20,812 bases of DNA. Origin: Bdellovibrionales bacterium (GTDB lineage: Bacteria; Bdellovibrionota_G; JALEGL01; JAGRAY01). The DNA is taken from assembly GCA_020434375.1 (NCBI GenBank), contig JAGRAY010000013.1, positions 1 to 20,812 on the forward strand, given 5' to 3'. Position numbers and translations under genes: made by a program. This document shows, one piece after another, positions 1-6,196 of the stretch. The first letter of the stretch is position 1. Each line of letters opens with the position of its first letter. The notes beneath the pieces are model-generated. The model saw nothing but the letters and a program-made list of their open reading frames with translations. It had not been told where the DNA came from and ran no database searches.

Positions 1-75
<75 letters not shown>

Positions 76-250
76 TTTGATTTTACCAAGCCCACTCAAA
101 GTCACGATCTTCCGCCTTCCCAAACCCGCCTGGCGTCTTAGCAAAACGAGCGGAGAAGGATCAATCTTTGTACTCACGTTGACTTTTTAGCCTTCCCTAT
201 GCTACGTGGCTTGGAGTTATTTTGTTGTAGCAAAAGCAAATGGGGGAAGT

Positions 251-1246
251 ATGAAAAAAGTCTTGTTGTTTTTTGTCATTTTGTTTGGGTTGGGGTTTTC
301 GTCAATCGTAATAGTAGCGTCTGTGCACGCAGAGTCTACCGAAGAAATCGGCACCAACGCCAACGAACCTTTGGTTTATTATGGCACGTTATGGTCCAGA
401 GGAAACGATGATCCAGATGATATCAAAGCGAATGGCAAATTATCAAATCTATCGCCCGACAGTGAAGATTTTGAAAATTACACCTATGAAACCGCCCGCA
501 TCGCCGTAGCGTTGAGATTAGATCCTCAAACAAATGATATATGGTTAGACTATATTGCGCAGCTTCGAACCGCAGTTGCAGCCAGCATTAACTATGGGAT
601 GGACTACAAGTTTATATCTGACCGCAACACGGTCGGAACTTTTTCTGTTTGGAATGAACAAAAAAAGGAAATTCTAAATACGGTTGCCCATCATCAAATT
701 AAATCTCTTTGCGAGAATGAGGAGGAAGATGATCGTTCTTCTTGTTATAGATTAATTTATTTCTCGTCACTAGGAGGCGTACCACTTCCACCTTCGAACG
801 AGATGACCGAGCACTCAATCATAAAGTGGGCCAGCGATATAGACCAAAAAGTGTGTGGGCAGTATTTTGTATCTTCCTTCAAATTAGGCTCCGCCAAGGA
901 CGATGCCACCGGACAACTTTCGATTTACAATTCAGATGTAGAAGTTACTCAACATATCATTGAGTACGAATGGGAATCAAAAAAAGGTGGCAAAGCCTTT
1001 TTGCCTGCATTACTGACGATGCACACCCTTCCTGGACATGACCCAAGCTATCAACTCGATGCTCGACTTCTTGAGACTCTATCGATACCAAAAAATTTGA
1101 AAAACCTAGGTAGCGTTGAGCCGGTCAAGCACGGCGAGCCCTATCCGGTCCCGAGAGCAGATGGTGAAAGAAGTGACTGGCTTTGCACAAAACCAATCGC
1201 AGACTTCACAACTAAAGAAGCGTTTAGCTTTCCGCTGAAAGAATAG
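251..1246 (+). CDS. Exported protein of unknown function
   Basis: I do not recognise a family. The ATG at 251 is preferred over an in-frame ATG at 206 because GGGGGAAG lies directly before it and because it gives a clean Sec signal peptide: MKK, a hydrophobic core to about residue 23, and an A-x-A-like site VHA|E after residue 27. The mature part (about 304 residues) is acidic and soluble-looking, with no further membrane segment and no lipobox. It has four cysteines in the mature part: two flank an acidic E/D-rich stretch near residues 154-165 and two lie in the C-terminal half, so disulfides in the periplasm are possible. The next gene downstream is on the opposite strand, so it appears to be a single-gene unit. 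Function unknown. Confidence 0.75.
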   Translation: MKKVLLFFVILFGLGFSSIVIVASVHAESTEEIGTNANEPLVYYGTLWSRGNDDPDDIKANGKLSNLSPDSEDFENYTYETARIAVALRLDPQTNDIWLDYIAQLRTAVAASINYGMDYKFISDRNTVGTFSVWNEQKKEILNTVAHHQIKSLCENEEEDDRSSCYRLIYFSSLGGVPLPPSNEMTEHSIIKWASDIDQKVCGQYFVSSFKLGSAKDDATGQLSIYNSDVEVTQHIIEYEWESKKGGKAFLPALLTMHTLPGHDPSYQLDARLLETLSIPKNLKNLGSVEPVKHGEPYPVPRADGERSDWLCTKPIADFTTKEAFSFPLKE

Positions 1247-1567
1247 TCGCGATCGGCTATAGCCAGAGAATACCTGACGGAATCCAATTCATTTGGATGA
1301 GTAAAACTGGGGACGGAGGACAAGCGTTCAAAAATTGCACAAACAGAGTTTAAAAATAGGATAACTGTTCCGCGATTCCAAGAGCTTCGGAGAGTCGCTC
1401 GAAGAAAGCTGTTGTATTTGCACGATGCAACTCAACTTTTGATGAAGATGGTGGCAAAATACTAAATCTACTGAGCCAATAAGAGAAGAACCTCGAAGAA
1501 TGAAATTCGGTCATAGATCCTTACTTCTTATTCGTAAAATACGCCTGGCACAAACAGCATTCAATGG
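1247..1567. other. Intergenic stretch with the left half of a split repeat
   Basis: No supported gene. It holds a 10-bp palindrome GGCTATAGCC at about 1255-1264, just after the preceding stop codon, then the left half of the GGGGACGGAGG repeat (1300-1376). The remainder (1377-1567) is unique to this window and separates the repeat half from the stop codon of the antitoxin gene. One frame stays open across the repeat half to about 1466 but has no start codon or ribosome site. Confidence 0.6.
1300..1376 (+). repeat. Left half of a split GGGGACGGAGG-ended repeat
   Basis: Positions 1300-1335 and 1358-1368 match 4922-4957 and 4958-4968 exactly (47 identical bases), and the following CGATT also aligns. 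This copy has 22 extra bases (1330-1351), bounded by two copies of AAAAAT that are collapsed to one in the other copy. Homology stops after CGATT at 1376. The terminal motif GGGGACGGAGG is at 1309-1319. Confidence 0.85.
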
Positions 1568-1873
1568 TTAACCCGCCTTAGGTTGAACGATCAACTTCAG
1601 TCCTACCGTATCCAGAAGCGCTCTTAGAGTTTTTAGTTTGGGGTTGCCTTTCTTGGAAAGAGTCTTATACAAGCTCTCCCGCCCAAGATCAGAGCCCTTT
1701 GCGACATGCATGATGCCGTAGGCCTTTGCGACATCTCGTAGAGCTAGAAGAAAAAGCGCTTCGGAATCCTTTTCACCATCTTCAAGATGAACATTCAAAT
1801 ATTCCGCGGCCTCTTTGGGGTTTTTAAGCTCCTTAATCAGACTTTCTTCATATTTTTTTGTTCTTTTAGGCAT
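1568..1873 (-). CDS. Antitoxin, HI1420-type addiction module protein
   Basis: DNA-binding antitoxin (101 aa) expected to neutralise the toxin encoded just upstream and to repress their shared promoter. Residues about 44-95 form the helix-turn-helix region characteristic of the downstream partner in HI1419/HI1420-type modules: LRDVAKAYG, GRESLYKTLS, GNPKLKTLRALLDTVGLKL. The ATG at 1873 is chosen over an in-frame start at 1900 because GGAGGT sits 7 bases before it. That ribosome site overlaps the last codons and TAG of the toxin gene, and the gap between the genes is 5 bp, which implies translational coupling. Family assignment is strong; activity is inferred. The pair lies inside a split repeat. 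Confidence 0.9.
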   Translation of the reverse strand: MPKRTKKYEESLIKELKNPKEAAEYLNVHLEDGEKDSEALFLLALRDVAKAYGIMHVAKGSDLGRESLYKTLSKKGNPKLKTLRALLDTVGLKLIVQPKAG

Positions 1874-1878
1874 TTCTT

Positions 1879-2256
1879 CTACCTCCAATATTCTTTCCAA
1901 AGCCCTTTAGATCGACGGATATCATCAATCTGAGTGCTTTTGTCGCCTCCTGCTAACAACACGACGATGGTCTCTTGATCCACTCCGAAGTAAATTCGGT
2001 ATCCAGGGCCGAAATGAATACGAATTTCGTACACGCCATCGCCAACGCTTTTGTAGTCTCCCAAATTTCCCAAACGTATTCGGTTGAGTCGTTTTCGTAT
2101 GACAGCCCGGCCTTTTGAATCACGAAGGTTGGATAACCAAGACGAAAACGGCGAATCACCGCTTTCATCAAGGTATTCGACCAACTCCTTGGGAGTCGCT
2201 ACAAAAACATTGTATCCTATAGGATACTTATTTTTCAAGTCATTTTTCCTGTCCAT
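1879..2256 (-). CDS. RelE/ParE-superfamily toxin, HI1419 type
   Basis: Probable toxin (125 aa) of a type II module; RelE/HigB relatives are mostly ribosome-dependent mRNA endonucleases, though the target of this subfamily is less clear. Residues 50-113 carry the family pattern: basic helix RAVIRKRLNRIRLGN, GDYKSVGDGVYEIRI, GPGYRIYF and GGDKSTQIDDI. The N-terminal 20 residues are longer than I expect for the family (usually about 100 aa), but ATG 2256 has a good ribosome site (GGGAG, 6 bases away). The gene order, toxin first and antitoxin second with a 5-bp gap, is typical of this subtype. An 18-bp palindrome lies 53 bp upstream of the start codon and is a candidate operator. The gene looks intact. 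Confidence 0.9.
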   Translation of the reverse strand: MDRKNDLKNKYPIGYNVFVATPKELVEYLDESGDSPFSSWLSNLRDSKGRAVIRKRLNRIRLGNLGDYKSVGDGVYEIRIHFGPGYRIYFGVDQETIVVLLAGGDKSTQIDDIRRSKGLWKEYWR

Positions 2257-2308
2257 GTTTTCTCCCAGACTTATGCAATTTTCATGAATCTTTGTGGAAC
2301 AGGTCGAC

Positions 2309-2326
2309 CAAAATCAGGTGATTTTG
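2309..2326. promoter_or_regulatory. Candidate operator of the toxin-antitoxin pair
   Basis: CAAAATCAGGTGATTTTG is a palindrome with perfect 8-bp arms around a GG centre. It lies upstream of the first gene of the module, where helix-turn-helix antitoxins usually bind for autorepression. The role is inferred; the symmetry is seen directly. Confidence 0.5.
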
Positions 2327-2499
2327 TCGGTCATCGTCGGTACTTCTTTATGGCTAACCGTTTGTTGTGGTTAGATTTCTCTATTGATGCCTATCACTTG
2401 CGAGAAGGCTATGCGTTCCCCTTTTCTCCGCCACATAACACTCGACTTTGAATTCGAGTTAAACCTACAAACAAAAAACACCACCATGAAGTATGTCGC

Positions 2500-2566
2500 A
2501 TAAGGATCTGACATCATTGTATTACTACTTAACTCTAGAAACTGTTTAAATTGAACCTCCGTCCCC
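2500..2566 (+). repeat. Right half of the split repeat
   Basis: Aligns with 4979-5041 at roughly 85% identity. Shared blocks include TGACATCA, TGTATTA, CTAGA-ACTGTTTAA-style sequence and the terminal CCTCCGTCCC(C). Differences are scattered transitions plus a small indel near 2516-2524. Homology on the inner side starts at ATAA (2500), exactly where the compact copy continues from the CGATT that ends the left half. Confidence 0.8.
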
Positions 2567-2571
2567 GATTT

Positions 2572-3894
2572 CTATCTCGGTCTAATATTCATTGGACGAT
2601 GATAGGCGCTCATTCCCATCTGATTGTTCTTGGCGCTTGGGATCTCAATCGTGAGACTCTTGGCGTTTAGAATCAAATCTTCTCCACCTGGTATGGTTTT
2701 AGGCCATACTTCCAAGTATTTTGGAACCAATTGCTTTACCGTCGTCGGCCATTCGTTGTGTTTTTTATAATAAGATCGGCTAGCCAAAATAACCTTGGTA
2801 GCTTCCACTTCATTCATGAAGCTTCCGGTCCGATTGAAATATCTTGAAAATGAATCAATCACCGTCATTTCAAATATTGATGGTCTTTCTATTTTACCGG
2901 CTTTAATGAGCGCCTGTTTTTTTCGTGACCCGTCGTAACCAGAATATTTTCGCCTCTTAATTTCCGCTTGTTCAATGTAGGTCAAAAACTCCTTTTCGTT
3001 TCTCAACTTTTGAATCTCAGAGACCTTTTCCGAACTACGACCAAGCATTTGGGACTCTAATTGTTTGATTTGTTCTTCCAATTTGGGATCGTCTTTATGT
3101 TCTTTTCTATTCTGTTCAATCATTTCCATTTGGCCATTTTTCATATCGTACCATTCCCCTCCGATGGCGCTTTTTGCACTGGAAATCAAATCACTACTCT
3201 TAGGAAGGAAGTCTATGATTTCTGCTTCTACGTTTTCTTTGGGCATGTAGGTTTCCACGATTTGAAGAAATCTTTTGAAAACCATTTGCGCTATAGACAT
3301 CTGGTTAAAACTACACGCATTTTGATTCAAAAAAATAAAAGCATCAGAAATAACATTTAAATCAGCGAGCGCGGCTTTGGTTTTGCCATTTTCAAAATTT
3401 TCTATCGCAGATGCAACAGGAAAAATAGTAAGATCCATTAATGCCATTGACACATTCTTATTTTCGATTTGATGGCCTTCTCCGACATATGACATCTTAG
3501 CAAGTACACCATATTGGTTGAGATAGGGCACTCGTGAGTGTTGTTCCAATGACATCGACGATCGCAAGCTATAGTCCTTTGTAGATCGAGCCCATTCCAA
3601 AAATTCATGAGCCAAATGGCGATTATCTTTGTATAACTTTCGGCACTCATCACTAAAGCTCCGCGTCTTAGCCCAAAACGTGCAATTTGCAAGTGGATTA
3701 CTATCGTCGTGGCCCTCAGTTGGAGTTTTGATCGATTTTATTCGAGAGTGAAACTCCAAAATTTTCTGATAAGCATCATCTTGCTTCAAAGGCTCCTTGG
3801 GATAAGAAACCCTGGCGTCGACAGTAAATGCGGTGGTCGAAAAACCCACTGCAATTAGAAAAACGAAAAGTAAAGATTTGCTAATGTTTAACAT
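2572..3894 (-). CDS. Exported helical protein of unknown function
   Basis: No recognised family. The ATG at 3894 has an excellent ribosome site (AGGAGG, 6-7 bases upstream) and gives a Sec signal peptide with a hydrophobic core at about residues 6-23 and a site near VDA (about 27). The mature protein (about 410 aa) is mostly helical, with a highly charged segment at 255-315 that may form a coiled coil. Residues 367-400 (KVILASRSYYKKHNEWP, then a VPKYL block) read like the helix-plus-loop of pilin-like or DUF-type proteins that follow a long hydrophobic helix, but no prepilin leader is present, so this is only a resemblance. The stop codon lies 5 bp from the outer end of the split repeat. A 176-bp gap separates it from the next - strand gene upstream. 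Confidence 0.75.
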   Translation of the reverse strand: MLNISKSLLFVFLIAVGFSTTAFTVDARVSYPKEPLKQDDAYQKILEFHSRIKSIKTPTEGHDDSNPLANCTFWAKTRSFSDECRKLYKDNRHLAHEFLEWARSTKDYSLRSSMSLEQHSRVPYLNQYGVLAKMSYVGEGHQIENKNVSMALMDLTIFPVASAIENFENGKTKAALADLNVISDAFIFLNQNACSFNQMSIAQMVFKRFLQIVETYMPKENVEAEIIDFLPKSSDLISSAKSAIGGEWYDMKNGQMEMIEQNRKEHKDDPKLEEQIKQLESQMLGRSSEKVSEIQKLRNEKEFLTYIEQAEIKRRKYSGYDGSRKKQALIKAGKIERPSIFEMTVIDSFSRYFNRTGSFMNEVEATKVILASRSYYKKHNEWPTTVKQLVPKYLEVWPKTIPGGEDLILNAKSLTIEIPSAKNNQMGMSAYHRPMNIRPR

Positions 3895-3971
3895 TTGGAC
3901 CTCCTACTTGAGAAAACAAACATGTGATGAATTCAAGACAATCAACCAGCTATTTAACCCCACAAAAAATT

Positions 3972-4046
3972 GGGGACAGCGGTTAAGTTACACCAACAGG
4001 TAAAAAAGCACCAAGAGGCATGTCTCATAAATGTTTGATATTATTT
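3972..4046 (+). repeat. Possible decayed relative of the GGGGAC repeat
   Basis: GGGGACAGCGG at 3972 resembles the GGGGACGGAGG terminus. At 4027-4046, ATAAATGTTTGA plus TATTATTT equals 4979-5006 with eight bases (CATCACTG) removed. Order and orientation match the compact copy, and the spacing between the two blocks is similar (55 versus 48 bases). The right terminus is missing. The matches are AT-rich and short, so chance is not excluded. Confidence 0.35.
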
Positions 4047-4070
4047 TTTTACTATTTGCAGATATTCTGG

Positions 4071-4652
4071 CTATGATTTTATTCTGACTAAAATATAAAC
4101 GATGGGTGCGGACACATCGTTTGCGTTGTGGCAATACATAATGTCCTCATCGGTTCTTGAAAAATAGCAAAGCCATGTGACCATGGCACTGTCATAGGTG
4201 TTTTCGTAAGTCATCTCGATATGGTTTTGATAAACATTGACATCAAAGGGGTTGCTGTTGCTCTTCTGTGGAGTTTCATCCACCAGTTCTTCAGCTTGAG
4301 TGGGGTCGACGAAGTTCATGGGGTCTTCCAACTGAATCGAAAAGAACTTGGCCTTGAGTGAACTCTCTCCATCACTGGACAAATCAAAATACTTAAGCAT
4401 CCACATAGGTATCACCGGAACTTTAGTTCGAGCACCTGATGGCATGACCGTGGTTACCTGATAGCTTGACCATCGCCCGACGATATTGCGGGCTGATATT
4501 TTGTCTTGAAACAGACTTAATGACTCGACCGTGTTCTCAATAAAATTTGTCAGTTCAATAACATGGGATCGGTAACGTTCCTCAAGCTCCTGGGAAACGA
4601 CAGGTTGCCAGGCGACCCCAATCAAGACAAAAATCCAAACAATGTTACGCAC
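4071..4652 (-). CDS. Small exported protein of unknown function
   Basis: 193 aa starting at GTG 4652. The in-frame codons upstream reach a stop without an ATG, and the ATG at 4663 is in another frame that stops after 13 codons. The ribosome site is weak (AAGGGT, rather far). Residues 1-20 form a Sec signal peptide (VWIFVLIGVAW core, VVSQ|E region). The segment around residues 53-60 (ARNIVGRW) resembles the GxW start of lipocalin-like barrels, and the rest alternates polar and hydrophobic residues as in beta structure; this is a weak resemblance only. Two cysteines near residues 162 and 174 could pair. Stand-alone gene, flanked by long non-coding DNA. Confidence 0.65.
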   Translation of the reverse strand: MRNIVWIFVLIGVAWQPVVSQELEERYRSHVIELTNFIENTVESLSLFQDKISARNIVGRWSSYQVTTVMPSGARTKVPVIPMWMLKYFDLSSDGESSLKAKFFSIQLEDPMNFVDPTQAEELVDETPQKSNSNPFDVNVYQNHIEMTYENTYDSAMVTWLCYFSRTDEDIMYCHNANDVSAPIVYILVRIKS

Positions 4653-4796
4653 GATGTCTTCATACCCTTAGATAGACCCTGATTTCAAGAGCGTTTTCGT
4701 GGCCACGTAACCTCCTATATTTAAAAGACATATGAACGAGCTTTTTTGTTAATGAGTATGTTGAACTTCAGGCGGCTGAATAATTGAGTCAGATTC

Positions 4797-4890
4797 GAGG
4801 CGGCAGCGACCGAGTCACCGGAGCTTAATTGATTAGTACGTGAGGATGGCGAGTGACCGACAACAATGAAGAGATGTCCGATTAATCAAT
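4797..4890. repeat. Direct and inverted short-repeat tract
   Basis: GGCAGCGACCGA (about 4802) recurs as GGCGAGTGACCGA (about 4848). ATTGATTA (4828-4835) is inverted as TAATCAAT (4883-4890), followed by CCCAC and seven T. It could be the remnant of a REP-like intergenic repeat or a weak terminator. Only the local symmetry is visible. Confidence 0.3.
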
Positions 4891-4921
4891 CCCACTTTTT
4901 TTCATGAAAGATTCATAAGGA

Positions 4922-5041
4922 AGTAAAACTGGGGACGGAGGACAAGCGTTCAAAAATAGGATAACTGTCGCCCCGATTATAAATGTTTGACATCACTGTA
5001 TTATTTAAGTCTAGAGACTGTTTAAGTTGGACCTCCGTCCC
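4922..5041. repeat. Compact (empty) copy of the GGGGACGGAGG repeat
   Basis: The element has ends GGGGACGGAGG (4931-4941) and CCTCCGTCCC (5032-5041), giving a 111-bp unit with near-perfect 10-bp terminal inverted repeats, similar in size to a MITE. Its left part is identical to 1300-1368 apart from a 22-bp deletion, and its right part is about 85% identical to 2500-2566. The two halves join at CGATT-ATAA (4974-4982). Identity on the left also covers nine bases outside the GGGG terminus (AGTAAAACT), so the true boundary may lie further out. Confidence 0.8.
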
Positions 5042-5554
5042 AAAATTTCAAACCTTTGAATATTACCAATGAACAGGAAGATCCTTAGAAAAACAGGACA
5101 TCCTTCAACAGCTTGAACTTAGAACGAAAGGAGCCTTCTTCCCAGTAGGCCACCAGGGTCAAAAACTTAAATAAATAGGGTGGCTGGTCCCGGATTCCCG
5201 ATTTGTAAGAAATATTTGCATAGCTATCGTAACCGATAGATACGGATTTCGGTCTGTCGAAGTAGTGGACACTAGTAGTATTGAAACGCCCACACTGTAT
5301 GTGCTTTCCGTCTCAATTTTGTAAGATGTTATGTTTACTGCTTTTACAGGCTCAGTTATGCCTTTTTGCAAGAGCATCCAAAATCCATACGTTCCTTAAA
5401 CTAAGAGCCATTTCAATTGGCCTTCGCATTGCATGTTTACTGTGCAGCGTTCAAAGTTTGGCTTCTTGATAGTTACGAATCGAGCATGATCTAGCTTTGA
5501 AACAATTTTTTTGAAGTGCACCTGGCTATGTCAGGTGTCAAAAAGGCAAATGAA

Positions 5555-6037
5555 ATGGCATTGGATCAAAATTATTTTTTTTTGTTACTTAGTAGCATAT
5601 TGGTTGCCGCCTGTGGGGCTCAGAATCAGAATCCTCAAAATTATGGAGGAGTCAAGATTGATGTGAACACCAACCTCTACCGAGCTTATCTTGAAGATTA
5701 TTTTCAAGCGGACTTGTCGGTTATCGACGAAATTGAATGGTGGGTATCAGATGACAAAGAAAAATTGGAATCCTTTTGTCATGACACCAATATTGGTGGT
5801 TGTATTTTTGGTCTTAGTTATGTTTTTTTGTACGATGACTATAAGGATAGCTGCATCATGCACGTTCACGAAATGATACATGCAGCTATATATATAAAAA
5901 CAGGTCTAGTCGACGTCGAACACTCTCATGAAGCATTTACCTCGGGTCTGCAATCAGAAATTTGTTCTGAGATCTTTGTAGCAAATGGAGAAACTAAAAT
6001 TTTGGACAGAAACGATAATAGACTCAACGAATATTAA
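5555..6037 (+). CDS. Lipoprotein with zincin-like HEMIH motif
   Basis: A 160-aa putative lipoprotein. The ATG at 5555 is preferred over a GTG at 5516 and an ATG at 5528: AAAGG lies 8-10 bases upstream and the start gives a compact lipoprotein signal with lipobox LVAAC, so Cys20 would be lipidated. Residues 103-126 contain HVHEMIHAAIY followed by VEHSHEAF. HEMIH (105-109) fits the HExxH zinc-binding and catalytic motif, and His123, His125 or Glu126 could be the third ligand. Cysteines at 75, 83, 100 and 137 suggest disulfides. It is small for a metallopeptidase, so it could be a minimal zincin or an inactive relative. A 159-bp gap separates it from the sugar transferase gene on the same strand. 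Confidence 0.72.
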   Translation: MALDQNYFFLLLSSILVAACGAQNQNPQNYGGVKIDVNTNLYRAYLEDYFQADLSVIDEIEWWVSDDKEKLESFCHDTNIGGCIFGLSYVFLYDDYKDSCIMHVHEMIHAAIYIKTGLVDVEHSHEAFTSGLQSEICSEIFVANGETKILDRNDNRLNEY

Positions 6038-6196
6038 GGTCATCTTGATTGAGATGAATCTCACATTAAACAGCATGGCTTAGCTGCAAGGAATATTTGT
6101 CAGATATTTTGTTTGGCTTTTGCGAAGGCCGTTTGGCACCCTTGGCGATGGTTGTCATTTGAACTTGTCGCGTGTCTAAGGTAATCTTTTGCAACA

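Larger units (their letters stand above)
1309..2566. mobile_element. Putative non-autonomous element carrying a toxin-antitoxin pair
   Basis: The ends are an 11-bp perfect terminal inverted repeat, GGGGACGGAGG (1309-1319) and CCTCCGTCCCC (2556-2566), about 1.26 kb apart. The outer 60-70 bases on each side correspond to the two halves of the compact copy at 4922-5041. The interior holds only the toxin-antitoxin genes and their upstream region, with no transposase. The right terminus lies 5 bp past the stop codon of the neighbouring gene (stop at 2572-2574). Alternatives: the pair was inserted into a pre-existing repeat, or the compact copy is an internal-deletion derivative of a longer element. 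No target-site duplication is obvious. Confidence 0.55.
2257..2571. other. Intergenic stretch upstream of the toxin gene
   Basis: No gene seen. It contains the palindrome at 2309-2326, a hairpin CTAACC-9 nt-GGTTAG near 2355-2375, a second inverted repeat ACTCGA-8 nt-TCGAGT at 2440-2459, a 16-base tract at 2418-2433 resembling the 3' end of the window's tRNA-Ser, and the right half of the split repeat (2500-2566). I found no convincing -35/-10 pair for the toxin promoter. Confidence 0.6.
4653..5554. other. Long gap with a compact repeat copy and a hairpin-rich tract
   Basis: No supported gene in about 900 bp. From left to right: a tract at about 4797-4890 with two related direct blocks (GGCAGCGACCGA and GGCGAGTGACCGA) and an inverted pair ATTGATTA / TAATCAAT followed by a T run; the compact repeat copy (4922-5041); a 33-codon open stretch without a start (5073-5174); a short palindromic motif TAGTG-GA-CACTA (5263-5274); and short unconvincing reading frames on both strands up to the lipoprotein gene. 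It looks like accessory or decaying DNA. Confidence 0.55.

Noticed and set aside
179..204. TTGACT and TATGCT as a promoter for the exported protein gene at 251
   Set aside because: The spacing is only 14 bases and the -10 is imperfect, so it is not a supportable promoter.
1301..1468. Open frame of about 54 codons across the left repeat half into unique DNA, ending in an Arg-rich helical-looking sequence
   Set aside because: No start codon or ribosome site, the compact copy has a stop in the same frame, and no family is recognisable.
2440..2459. Inverted repeat ACTCGA / TCGAGT as an intrinsic terminator
   Set aside because: No U run on either strand and no gene ending there; only a short symmetric motif.
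3061..3360. 99-codon + strand frame inside the exported protein gene at 2572-3894
   Set aside because: Antisense shadow of a gene with a strong ribosome site and signal peptide; no ribosome site or domain of its own.
1300..5041. The repeat halves as integron attC sites flanking a toxin-antitoxin cassette
   Set aside because: No GTTRRRY/RYYYAAC core pairs in the expected places and no integrase; the GGGGACGGAGG inverted termini fit a transposon-like element better.
5073..5174. 33-codon open stretch with protein-like composition (QQLELRTKGAFFPVG) before a TAA
   Set aside because: Bounded by a stop on the left, no start codon, too short to claim a gene fragment without a database match.
5281..5469. 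Cys-rich 62-codon frame starting at TTG, and a 72-codon frame on the other strand over the same DNA
   Set aside because: No ribosome site, no recognisable domain, overlapping frames on opposite strands; both look like chance.
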